A stretch of DNA of 64,000 nucleotides, taken from NCBI GenBank assembly GCA_036872755.1, contig JAVHNS010000018.1, forward strand, positions 496,001-560,000. The letters run 5' to 3'. Of the stretch, positions 36,165 through 47,327 are shown piece by piece. Below the pieces are notes generated by a model. That model did not search any database. It had not been told where the DNA came from and was given only the letters and a program-made list of their open reading frames with translations. Position numbers and translations under genes: made by a program. This DNA is from Orbilia blumenaviensis. Its lineage: Eukaryota > Ascomycota > Orbiliomycetes > Orbiliales > Orbiliaceae. Numbering within the stretch: the first letter of the stretch is position 1; every line of letters starts with the position of its first letter.

Positions 36165-37417
36165 CTCTGGGCTCAAAAAATAAACAAGTTAAACCTTAAG
36201 AAGGAGACTATTGATTTAGACTAATTCGAATCGCAAAGCGCGTATATAAATATTGAAGTACTTGAGGAAGACTGGTGAATTGTGATTGTGGAGAATGATG
36301 CAGAAAAAACATCTATGGAATTATGGAAGTCCATGGTCTTTTATAACCCGGTGTCTTCATCGCCGTACGCAATTAAAATTGATTGCCATAAAGCTAAAGC
36401 TATCCTACAGGTTCTAGAGCATGCGAAGCCATGTAGGCGACTCCGATTGTAATATTTTTGGATAATAGCTTAAGCTCGGGAGCCGCAGCTGTTGATCGTA
36501 AGTCGTGACGTCTGCAATTCCAGAACTCGACTAATCCAACCCCGCCAAGCTTATAAGCTGTAAAGTTTTCGAGAAGGGTTTACCTGCTGGTAATTGTTCA
36601 ATTGGGCCCATGGGTTCATTATTACTTTACCAGTAATGTAAAATTCCCAGGAGCGCGGCCTCGTCTAAAGTTGCTCGCCTTCTGGCTCTAAACAAGAATA
36701 TGGGGTTGTGTTACTGTTAACATGTTGGTGCTATGCTTTTTCTGATACGCCTAGGGCTAAATCGAACCTTCAAGACTATATGAGTTGTTTACCAGGATAC
36801 AAAAAATATGCGTCGTCTATGTCATGGCGGTGCAGACCATTTCAAGTGTGTAATGTAATCAACCTAATACAATTGAGCCTCGTATAAAATCGGTGAGGAT
36901 CTGCCGGACAGGCATCCTGGGCCAAATTTGAGCAAGGCAAAAGCTTCCATGAGCCTCGCCTGCGTGGCCGGATCTGTCGAAATGGTTCCAGAAGTAGAAA
37001 TTCATCACCAACGAAAAATACTAGATTGGAATCCGCCTCTCGATCTAAATCTTGTCCGACGGGGAACTATTGATCAGATCTGTTGATAATGCTTTTCCAC
37101 TGGATCCGTATTCCGGCTGATACAAAGCCGAGCTAACTAATGGGACGATCTGCCCATATTCATGAATTAATAGGGTATGGTTTCTCGATACTTTCTATCC
37201 TGGCATGGCTGCTTGTGTTGGTTGGCTGACTTCAGATGTTCATGTTTTCGTCAACATGTTGGTGTCTGAATTGAACTGCCGAACTTGAAGACATGCACCA
37301 TCAGGCACCAGTTTCATTCGCCAGTTCGGTTGGGGCTTCGCCAGATTTCCTATGTGTATGGTATTATTAGCGTCAGCCAAGCCGGCAAGCCCTGTAAAAA
37401 CTCGGGCCCAACACAGG

Positions 37418-37507
37418 CACGCGGGTGACAAAAAAACAGAAGCAAGAATCGGATAATTATATAGTGTGTTGCTCGATTCTTGCTTCTGTTTTTTTGTCAC
37501 CCGCGTG
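37418..37507. repeat. Perfect 34-bp inverted repeat with 22-nt loop
   Basis: The left arm 37418-37451 and right arm 37474-37507 are exact reverse complements over 34 bases, including a seven-base A run opposite a seven-base T run. The loop is AT-rich. It lies more than 1 kb from the nearest gene on either side. No flanking target-site duplication was recognised. Confidence 0.95.
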
Positions 37508-38920
37508 ACAGGGAAGCTGGTTTGCAGGATTACGAGAGACATACACCATTCTTGGGCGTTGCTTACACAAGAAATCCATGACTGATTCGGGCCTCTTAAG
37601 ACTGCTGAAAATACTATTAATTAATTATTATCCTACTGCGGCAGAACAGACGTACGCATCTCTATTTCAACATCAAATTAAATTATTATAGTTATGGATT
37701 ATAATATTTTCTGTATAGTTTTGGCCTGAACGTGAGACAAATTATGTTGCACTGTTTGCTTTTCTTCTTTTTGTCTTTTCGTAAGATCATACAGCTCCCC
37801 GCGCAAACCAAAGCAGTTTGTTACTAGTAAACGTATATATGCATACACATTCACTTTTTGCTTTCCAGCCGTACAGATGATTTATAGGGTCGGAGCACCC
37901 GTTCGGCAGTTTGGCTTCTGATTTAGTCGATGTTGGATACATAAGCACCTGCGGTAGGGAAAAAGGCAGGTTCGCAGACTTGGCAGAAAGTTTCCCTGGT
38001 TCGGGCTCATTTCATGGCTAATGTTTATAGGAAAATTATGGTTTCTGCTAGCTTGGGAGTCACAAGCTTACCAAAACTCCGTTGTAGATAATCGAATGAG
38101 AGATTTTGCTAATTCGGGTGATGGTAAACGGGTGGGGCTTACCGGCCAAGTTTAGATTCTAATTCCCGGGTGACGTAACGAGGCAAATGTCTTATATCGT
38201 AGTCAGTTCGAATTAAATGGCTGAAACGTTGCTAGGCCATTCTAACCAGCATCTCGATTTTTCATTGTGCTAGAATCTCGCTCACTTTCTTACCCCACGA
38301 TTTCGGCTGCGCGACGTAAGCTACGGTATGGCCAATAAGAAATCCGACTCGAATTCACGTCGCCTAATCGCGAAAAAAGCTAGCACCTAACAGTATAATT
38401 CGATAGCAAGCTGGTACTTTCAAATCGAATTTCTCTGTTGAATTTGCATACAGTTTCCAGAGCCCGGTCTAGCATTGTGCATACAACCTGGCGTGGATAT
38501 GCCGGCAGCAAGGTAAATGCCGATTAATATTAATCAGCCTGGATTGGGCGCACTACACCCACTCCAATATATATTAGTAGGTGTGTAACATTGAGGATGA
38601 CATCCCAACTACCGTTTGGTTATCCGACGGTTTCACAAAACCGTTAGAATTGTCGACAGCCCGACTTTTGTAACTCATAGAACCTTTAAACCGCCAGACC
38701 AACTGTAAACTTTGTTTCAGAAGAAGGATTTCCTGCTCAATCGGGTAGGAATTTCCCCAGACTTCACGTTTGTCGTGCTTTATGTTCATTCGCACTGCAC
38801 GGCGGAGAATTCAACTCTCCGAAGGCCGGTTAGTGTGCTTGTCAATTCAATAGGATAGCCCGACTAAGGCGAGTTGAAGGTAGACAGACAATGGATCCGG
38901 CTGGGCCATATTTTGGCGCA

Positions 38921-38927
38921 TATAAAG
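38921..38927 (+). promoter_or_regulatory. Possible TATA box of amidohydrolase gene
   Basis: TATAAAG lies 119 bases before the ATG at 39046, a plausible position for a fungal TATA element with a short leader. The leader between them is A-rich near the start codon. No other promoter element was recognised. Confidence 0.35.
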
Positions 38928-39045
38928 GGCTTATAATCCGTTGAACGCTTATTGTTGCTCTTTGATGATTAAATTTCGAGTTTCACCAACGCAGAGTTCG
39001 TGTAACCATTGACGCAACGCAAAGAAAGCAACAAACTCGTTCAAG

Positions 39046-40744
39046 ATGCTTCAACCGATGCTACTCCAAGGGGGTACAGCACTAATACACGAAGAAAATG
39101 ATGTTGTTGTCGCGCGGAAGGTGGATATCTTAGTTTCAGGTGGAAAGATTGAGAAAATTGGGGATCCAGACTCAATCGACACTACGGGCGTCGAGGTCAT
39201 CGACTGCACCGGAAAGTTGATATCACCAGGATTTGTTGACGCCCACCACCATTGCTGGTAAGAGGCCACTGGTTTTACCCTCGACCGTGCCTACAACATT
39301 TACTAATATCATGACGGATTTTTACAACTGGTAGGCAAACGCAACTAAAAGGCAGGCATGCGAATCACATGCTCCTTGAATATATTCCAACAGGTTAGGG
39401 GAAAGCACTGTGATGTTCTCGTTTACACATATCAATCAAGATTCCAGCCGTCACATGAAATGCTCATAATTCTCTTACTAGGTAATTTTACTGCGTGCCT
39501 TTATCAACCTGACGATGTTTACCTTGGAGAATTGGGTGGCCTGCTTGAGTTGGTCGATGCGGGTGTTACTACGGTGGTCGACCATTGCCATGCTGTTTAC
39601 TCACCGGAGCATGGTATGTGGAAGATTTAGTTTGATACGATTGCCCAAGCCAGTGCACTAATAAATCTATATGCATTTAGCTGATGCAGCGCTAAAAGCT
39701 ACCGTCGAATCGGGAATTCGCTCTGTTTTCTGCTATTCCACCGTATTTCGTGTCGGCGAGTGGGATCAAGAGTCATTTTCGATAGACCAGAATCCCCTCC
39801 CAGACTGGTTCCTAGCGCACTTCGTTAAATTGGCTTCCCAGCAACATGCTAACGGCCGGGTCGAGATTGGTTTTGGCTATGACCTCTTCTTCGTTGGGGA
39901 GGAAACGAACAGGGCTATATTTAAGACCGTTCGCGATGCAGGGGCAAAGCTAATTACAACTCACTGGTCGAACAAATCCCCAGTCTTCGGATCTTGGTCT
40001 ACTATTACAATCATGGATAAGCAAGACCTTGCGGGACCTGACATCCTGGTGTCACATGGTAACCAGATGGGCGATGATGACGCAGCGATCTTCAAGAAGC
40101 ATGGGATGTCGGTTGCGGCTACACCGATGACCGAGTTACAGATGGGGCTCGGCCTTCCGATGTGTTACGACCCACGGTTCAAAGATCGATCCGGTCTAGG
40201 GGTTGACTGCCACTCTTCAGGTGCTGGCGACATGATCACCCAAATGAGAGTCAGTTTACAGGCGGAACGTGGGATTTTTAACCAAAAGTTTGTTGAAGAG
40301 GGGAAGAATCCATGGACATGCAAACAAACTGTCGAGCATGCATTTAACTTGGCAACTTTGAAAGGAGCGAGAGCTTGTAAGATGGAAAATAAAGTGGGAT
40401 CTATTGCCATCGGAAAAGCTGCAGACTTGATTATTTTTGAAACGGAAACCCCAGCTATGGTGTGTGCGGCTAAGAAAGATCCAATCGCAGCGATCGTCCT
40501 CCATTCGAGCGTTCGAGACATCCGGATGGTTATTGTCGATGGCATCGTCAGGAAAACTGATGGGAAGTTGGTACCTGTCGAAACCGACAGAAATGGGGTA
40601 TTACAGTGGGGTGATATCGCTGCTAAACTGGAGGAAAGCCGTTTGGCGATAGATAATAAGGCAGAAAAGCTTAACTATGAGACCGCTACAAAGACTGTGG
40701 GTGAAGCTTTTCATCTCAACTGGGACGACTTTCCAAAAGTCTAA
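39046..40744 (+). CDS. Amidohydrolase, ATZ/TRZ (chlorohydrolase/deaminase) type
   Basis: Four exons join to 488 aa: 39046-39257, 39335-39393, 39482-39613, 39681-40744. The metal-dependent hydrolase barrel is complete: the composite N-terminal sandwich, the HxH metal pair in DAHHHCWQ (His67 and His69), further metal or catalytic positions in THWSNK and VSHGNQMG, the Asp in GLGVDCHSSG, and the closing GSIAIGKAADLIIF strand returning to the sandwich. There is no signal peptide, so it is cytosolic. Relatives deaminate or dechlorinate cyclic or purine-like substrates (methylthioadenosine/SAH deaminase, atrazine chlorohydrolase, cytosine deaminase). Fungal members are mostly uncharacterised, and the substrate cannot be read from sequence. 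Confidence 0.88.
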
Positions 40745-41707
40745 ATTTTGTGTATATAGACGGGGAGACTGTCACAAACCGTCCCTAAGTCGTCTGTGCG
40801 TCGCTATTAATATTAGTGTTGTTCGATTATCGAATTACCTAAGCTCTACAATAAGTGTTGAAATTCAATTGAAGATGCAATTATTCAAATTTTTGATTTA
40901 ACACAGTAGACATACTGACGTCAGGAAGGACAGCTACACTGCCAGCCTGTTTGGTGGGCAGTATTCAGCAGATGTAGTACTGCAGAGCAGCCCTCCCGTT
41001 ATAACTTTTGAAAACGCATATTCTGCACCTCGGCCCAATCAGCCTCGAACATAACATCCGTTTGTAGCGTATACTTGATGGTTCAATTATATGTAAGTAC
41101 CATAAAATCTCTCGTTAGCATTACGTAGTGACGTTCGAGTGCAAGAATTGGACAGTATATATTTGGTACTACTTCAGGCTTCAGGCTTCAACCAATTGAA
41201 TATCGGGTCAGACCTCCATTCTTTGGCATTCCACCAACATCGCAACGCGTTTTATGCAGAGACTCTGCAGGTTATACGCACCTACGGAATGTTGGAGTTG
41301 CATTGGGGCTAATATTAAGACTATCTTCTTAAAGCGGAAAAAAAAAATATTGAAACCTGTTTTGATATATCAATCCCACACATAGAGATATGCGAGGCAG
41401 CTGCATATGTGTGATATGAGTAGGCGTCTAGTCCATGTATCCAACGAGACCAGCATATATCACATTCTTGCTAAATGCATGCTAAGAAGAGTCTACACAC
41501 TCGTCTTGGCCGGATCACCTCTTTATACCCGCAGCGAAATTTGGTCTCTGGGTCTACAAACCAAAATTTGTCCATAAAAAGCCATCAATATCCCTCTAAA
41601 TTAAATTTCGAATTTTTAGATCAGTGCTCTCAAACCGGCTTGTTTCGCTTTTTAGAATATCATTATTTTTTACTTCCTTTTATCAATCTCTCAACTACTA
41701 TTCCGCA
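40745..41707. other. Intergenic
   Basis: Spacer of 960 bp between two co-oriented genes. It contains a doubled TTCAGGC near 41175 and CTTTATA near 41521, and no supported gene. Confidence 0.5.
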
Positions 41708-42429
41708 ATGGACTACTTGACATCAGGAGGGCATTACCAGGTCTCCAGTGTGGTTGAATCCACCGCGATCATTGGAATTGACTTGAATAGCGAGGGACCC
41801 AACAAAAAGGTCGTGGCCCTCCCGGAGGCTACACAAGGGCCAGACACAGTAAGTACTACTTAAGAGTTCTGGCTATTCAGCCAGCTGGCTGCCTTCAAAA
41901 ACACGTCAGTATGTGCCACTGGTATTTTTTTGAGGCTGAAAGTACTTTTGAAATCATCTAGATTTGGTCTGTTGAACCCGTTTCAACTGACCCGGGCCAA
42001 AAATTCATTCTCAAGTGCGGAGGTCTATCTGTTTATGGGGAGGGGGGAAAAATCTGGGCTGGCGAGCGTCAGGAACCATTTTTGTGGGATATCAAGCATT
42101 TCGAGAGGGGAGGTGGAAAGGATTATGTGTAAGTCAAAGGCTCTAATCAAGACCCAAGATCTTGGGAGAATATGGGGTCAAGCTCTAACATCGGCAATGT
42201 TTTGGACAAATCTAGATTGACAGGTGAAGAGGGTATTGAAGGCTGGTATGCCGAGGGCGATGTTGGTGCCCAGGTTAGTATTTCTGTTTTTATACCCGCT
42301 CTATTCGCGTCCATTTCTAACTGGTTTGGAATTACACAGATATCATATAGGCCACTGATTGTTGCGCCATCTTATCCTCCATTTTACCCCCCTACAGAAG
42401 TTTTCAAGTTTACCAGTCTACGTGACTAG
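41708..42429 (+). CDS. Small beta-trefoil protein, I66 serine-protease-inhibitor-like
   Basis: Four exons join to 151 aa: 41708-41848, 41962-42128, 42216-42273, 42340-42429. The second intron has a clear CTCTAAC branch site before ATCTAG. The product has no signal peptide. The pattern fits the fungal I66 inhibitor family as I know it: an opening LTSGGHYQVSSVVES, GIDLNSEGPNKKVVALP, a Trp-containing WSVEPVS strand, LWDIKHF, and a C-terminal proline-rich close (PSYPPFYPPTEVFKF). The best-known member, cnispin from Coprinopsis, inhibits trypsin-like proteases, and size and repeated W-x-[IV]-strands agree. The assignment is by pattern only; another beta-trefoil such as a lectin remains possible. 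Confidence 0.65.
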
Positions 42430-43719
42430 ATATGTTTATTGTTAGGTGGGCCTCAGATGGTAGCTTCCTAGTATATATAATTTATATGTAACTATCTTGG
42501 GAAGAAAAAGAGCCAAATGCAAATAACATTAAACTAAATTCAATTCAAGTTGACTTGTTTTCATCTGTCGGGTTTGTCTCTATTGACTAGGAGGCTGGGA
42601 ATTTGACGACGACGCGGAGATGAAATTTTTTTTTTTTTATTTACATTATAAGCTATTAGTATGTGAAGTCAAAAGGTTCTCCATAACTTCAGCGCAAAAT
42701 TTAGAAGTTTATGAATCCAGCAGTTGTGCGTTGTTGGCATATCTCGGTTCGGTTAGTTAGCCCGCATTCCGCTCAAGCGAGCCCGTTTCAGCTGGAATGA
42801 ATCGGTATGGAAGTGGGGGAGCAAATGTTGAGTGCTTGGGTTCATATATAGGATAACTTTCGCTACTTAGTTCGTGGGCTGTTACGTTTAGACGATGTTA
42901 CAGTGACGCTGGAGACTTTAAAGATGTATCATAGTAGTTAGTAAGTACTTGAGTACATATACTTCAGCCTAAGCATTCAGTGTTGAGATCTTGTCGACTC
43001 ACCGATCATATAAACACACAAGCTTTCGAGTTACCCTTTGGGTGGTAAAAACGAGCTAATGCAAGGGCCGGGGAGCCGCAGCTGCGCTGAGGGATTATAT
43101 CGAGCCAATGAATTACTACCATAACCGATATGAGAGAAACTAAATACTTTTTTGCCCAACTCATCATGGCGTGGAGCATGCATCAAAAGCGGGGAAACAA
43201 TTAGAAAATCCTTTTCTTCAGCGACTGGTGCCTGGCCTGGGTCGATTTGGATCGAAGCACCGGAAGAAGGCCGCCTGATCCAGATCTAGGTTCGGCTCGG
43301 AATGTTGTTTCTCAATAGATTCGGAATTTTGCCCACCCTGGAAATATTGGGCTAGCTTCAAGAGGAACGACTTGTTAGCTTACCATCCGTGATTCCTAGT
43401 CTCGGTTTCAGGAGTAAATGGACGAACCAGAAGTATTCCCGACCCTCATTGAATAGATCAAAATCCTTGTATCTGGGTATTCCCTCTCGAATTCTTCGAT
43501 TTGGACGCAATGAGCCTTTTCCGTTCGGTTACCATTCTGACCCATCTCAGTCTGCATTATGTGACAGTAGCTGTAGGTATTTGAGCCGTTAGGACGTTCG
43601 CGGAACCTGGGGTGTCTGTATGCTTTCAACTGGGAAAGTTTAGGAGAGTCTTCAGATTCTAGCGGGTGTGTCTCTGCGGTATTAACCTCTGGAGGAGAAT
43701 TTCTTCCGTTAGAATCACT
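42430..43719. other. Intergenic
   Basis: No gene is supported. It contains a T12 run near 42628 and short frames only. Probably 3' flank of two converging genes plus spacer. Confidence 0.5.
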
Positions 43720-44359
43720 TCAATCAGTGTAACCTTTGACTTTTTCTTCCGCAGTTTTCATCCAACGTTGTACTAAAATCCACACATTATCAAATTTTTC
43801 TTGGGCACAGTCTACCGTCCCTATGTTGGCGCGGTTGAGAAAGTTCAAAAATGAGAAAGCCTGCAACTTTGATATCTAAAGGATAGAGCGATTTTGTTGG
43901 TTTTTGGAGCGTGAGTTTATAGGGGTATCATTTGTTTAGCAATACCTGTGCGGGTATGGCGAAATCCTGGTGGCTCATTTGCAGGAATAGTTCTTCGAGC
44001 TGTGGAAAGGCAGTAAGGTCTGTGGTTGAGAGAGGGCACTCTTGGTCATTCGTAAAGGTATAATGCTTCGTTCTACATTTTATGTAAAATGAAAACCGTT
44101 GCAAAGCTTGCCGATGCTGCCAAAGCGCGTTTCTTTCGATGAATTTATTTCCTGAGGTGATATCATAGATCTCATACGCTAGTGACTCCAATGGGAAAGG
44201 GAGGAAATAAACTATTTTATTCAAGACGTCCACACTGATGCAATTGGAAATAGCTAACGGTCTTAGGTTTTGAAGAGATGGTGCGACAGTCAGAAGAGGT
44301 ATCTCAGCGCCGCTAGTATTTTCAAGAGAGATTGATTGGAGGAGTTGCAGGTTTGTGAA
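43720..44359 (-). pseudogene. 5'-truncated LRR-like gene remnant
   Basis: Two exon-like pieces, 44359-43946 and 43875-43720, join in phase (GTATTG donor, TTTAG acceptor) to 189 codons. The translation is LRR-like: NLQLLQSISLENTSGAEIPL, SLQNLRPLAISNCISVDVLN, LTAFPQLEELFLQMSHQDF, ending KLQAFSFLNFLNRANIG and a helical tail. There is no usable ATG. Upstream in the same frame are a stop codon and LPKSKLIYIKRI, which also reads LRR-like. It sits directly behind the larger LRR-like gene on the same strand, so it is probably the 3' half of a former tandem paralogue. An unrecognised upstream exon cannot be ruled out. Confidence 0.55.
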
Positions 44360-44489
44360 CTAATAGATACTAGGCGGGAGTATATATTTCACAATTCTTT
44401 TTATGTAGATAAGCTTTGACTTTGGGAGCCGGGTCTGAGTTTCCACCGAGGGCAAAAAGAAACATTTTATCATTCCGTTCGTTTTGCCA

Positions 44490-46839
44490 TTAGGCGTTCG
44501 CAAAATGATAACCTGGGTTAGGGCTATACTGTTCCAGAATCATCTCGTCTCTAACAATAACATTAGCCAAGCTTAATATTACTTTCATGTAGTGAGGAGG
44601 ATCAAGACGTACTTCTCCCACATAGGGGCCCCTTGGCGGTCAACGTCGACAATAGTAATGTGTTGAATTTCATATTTTATTTGTTCAAGAGTAGTAGGGG
44701 TACAATAATTTAAGTCCTTGTCTGGGGAGGAGGGTCCCTCACGCGCTGGGCTTTCTCCATCGCCATTGCCATATTGTCCTTGAAGATTATGGCCGAGATG
44801 GGGCTGCTCTACTTCATTGAGGGCAGGCAATGGAGGTCTATCACTCGCTTCAGCCTCATCACCGGCATCATATTCAACAGGTTGTTGATAAATATCACTG
44901 GACTCGCGGGTCCCATTTTGATGCTCATGACCATGGCGAAGAGGGGTGACCGGAATAGTAGAAGGCCCACCTGATTGCATTCCCTCCGTAGGAATAGCAG
45001 AGGGTTGTGATGGAATCATTTTCGGTTCTCCAACCCAGTAGTACATTGGCTCTACATCTGGAGCGTTTTCAATATAGCGTCCCATAACTATAACCTCAAG
45101 GTCGTTAGGTTGGGACTCATCGACCTCGTCGTCATGAATCCTAGCGAAGTCGTTAGTAATTTGGCAGACGCATCTGTTACCGTCTTTTGTCAGATGGACA
45201 TATCGCTCTGCGATATTTAGTATACGAAAGATGCGAAGATTTGGAGGATCCTCCCACTCCTATAGTTGTATTAGTGCTGGTTGAAAGATTTTTTAGTGGC
45301 AGGTCTGTAACTTACAATAGCGTATTGCTCAATAGCACTATATCGGATGGCGATCGCAAGTTCGCGGAGGTGCTTAAATTGAGTGAAGTCCTTCATAGAT
45401 GGTTCTTTCCCTGTGGTAGATTCAACCAATCGGAAGCGTTTACCAGTGCTTGATTCTATCCAAAGATATCGGAGGGTATAACCATGTTTTTGAAATAGGC
45501 ACTGAGGCGAAATTTGCCCTTGCTCGTAGCTGAACTCAAGGTGAAGTCTGTGTAGTCCAACCTCAAGCCCGGAAATTATTTCAGCAGCATCTTTCGTAGA
45601 GCAAGTTCTGATCAATGTCAAATGAGTTAGATGTGTGACTTTCAGTCGACGCGTGAGACCGAGGCAACCTCCAGCCTCAGTACTGGGGCAATTGACAATT
45701 TTAAGTCGTTGGATGTGATTCCAGGGGATCAGGTTCAACGCTCCGAATTGAAGTGCCATCATATCATTGCAGTTGGCGATAGCAAGACACTTTAAGTGGA
45801 GGAGAGCACGAAGAGAACGAAAGTGTTTCTCAAGTCCGACCCAGTTAACATCTGATGGGAACGAAAACCCTTCAAAGTCGAGTGACAAGTAGCTGAGAGA
45901 ATTGCGGTATTCCATAATCTGAATGAGAAATGATAGGAATTGCTCCCCTTGACTAATATTGATCCCATGTAGAACCAATGATTGCAACAATTGGGGAACC
46001 TCCCCCTCTGAGAAATGAGAGACGAAGGAAGTCTCATGGAGGCTAAGATGTAACAAGCTGTTGAGTTGTTGGTGGAGGGCTGGAAAGAGCTCCTCACCTG
46101 CGTTTGGTTCGTCGAACCTGAGAATATCAACCATCAACGTTATTATTTTACGGCGAGGCTCATAGCAAGCAATATCACTCACTGGAATGTGTCCAATTGA
46201 TCAAAGGGGACACGAGACATCAATTTTCTGATCAGAAAGAAAAGGTTCTGAAACAAGGGTTCTTGAAGTTGTTTCCAAGAATCCGGAGTCGCTTCGATTT
46301 TTGAGATGAACTTTTCCCTTTCGAGACCGCATCTAGGAATTATCGCGAGATTTCGCATGGAGAGAAGCATATTGCCTGTATTTTCGGTGACGGCGTCGAA
46401 GTACTCGATATCAAGCGCACCCGAATAAGAATACAGGAACGTAGCGCGTGAGTAAGCATGACTGTCAAAGATATCCATGCTGGGATGTAAGCAAATGTCT
46501 TGCTATCGATGTAGATGGTGGGCTTGATGGGAATTTGGGTCGATGGGAATTTGTGTCGACGGTGATGAAAAGAGTGAGTCCTCACCGGCGGCCATATTCT
46601 GAGGAAACTGAATATGTTTCAGGAGGAGGAGAAGATGACGATGTGCTGAGTCCAGGAACGTCGTTTACACTCCCTGGAAATAATGGAAGCCGAACGAAGC
46701 CAAAGCTTGAATGATCGGAGTCATTATCGTCGAGCGGAACATGATATGGAATCTGGTCAACCTCTTGGGGGAATTGTGTTGGGTCTAGGCTAAACACCTT
46801 GAAGTCGTCTGGTGGTGGTGAATATGCTGGAGGCGCCAT
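44490..46839 (-). CDS. LRR-like protein, 686 aa
   Basis: Five exons, 46839-46586, 46479-46183, 46117-45316, 45259-44613 and 44550-44490, join to 687 codons including the stop. The N-terminal 90 residues are Pro/Ser/Asp-rich (MAPPAYSPPPDDFKVFSLD). Residues about 200-440 show irregular leucine-rich repeats (LLHLSLHETSFVSHFSE, LLQSLVLHGINIS, SLSYLSLDFEGF, THLTHLTLIRTCS, GLHRLHLEFSYE). A disordered Gly/Pro/Glu-rich insert (about 500-660) precedes a short C-terminal tail. No F-box can be read at the start, unlike the related-looking protein at 54-57 kb. The first splice is the least certain: a second acceptor 28 nt upstream would break the frame. Role unknown; a substrate receptor or protein-interaction role is inference. 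Confidence 0.65.
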
Positions 46840-47327
46840 GTTGATTCAAAAAGTCTGCTTGGGTACAAGTTTCCCAAAGATGGCAAGAGCTGGAGTCAGA
46901 GCACAGACACGCCGAGTCTCGTGTAGGGATAGACTATGGGACCTAGGTGTCCAAATAGTTGTGTTTGGGGGCTGATGAGGAAAAGAATAAAAAGTACGCT
47001 CGCCTGAGCTATATATGCATACCTAGGTACTAATGATAGAAAACGTCGAGGTTATGGTGGTGGTTCCGAGACTAAGTGATGGCAATGGCGGTTATTGCAA
47101 CATAGCAGGGTTGTGGGAAATGCTTTGAATTTTTTTGAAGCAGATGTCTGAGTTTGCAACTGTATTTAAGACATGGTTTTATCGACAACAAAGATATATT
47201 CTATGGCTTAGGGAACTAATAAAGATACAAGTAACGAAAGCAATGATATCAGGGCACTATGCTATAGGCTGGATATCTATTCCAGTTTGAAGAAGAAAAA
47301 GGCCAATATATCAGAATTTCGAGGCAT
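46840..47327. other. Intergenic
   Basis: Spacer between the start of the 686-aa gene and the end of the next minus-strand gene. Nothing is seen beyond AT-rich sequence. Confidence 0.5.

Larger units (their letters stand above)
36165..39045. other. Gene-free region containing a perfect hairpin
   Basis: No gene is supported in 2.9 kb. Open frames are at most about 100 codons (37240-37542, -) and the longest runs through the inverted repeat. Apart from the hairpin at 37418-37507 and a TATAAAG box near 38921, the region is AT-rich spacer. Confidence 0.5.

Noticed and set aside
42129..42158. Very short (30-nt) intron option in the I66-like gene
   Set aside because: It also keeps the frame, but is below usual intron size; the 87-nt intron with a CTCTAAC branch site ending at 42215 is far better.
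34282..42429. Secondary-metabolite or catabolic cluster formed by the S33 peptidase, amidohydrolase and neighbours
   Set aside because: No synthase, transporter, regulator or shared pathway logic links them, and spacing is several kilobases.
46480..46510. Alternative acceptor at GATAG in the 686-aa LRR-like gene
   Set aside because: It would add QDICLHPS before the second exon but does not match the phase of the first exon; the CCCAG acceptor does.
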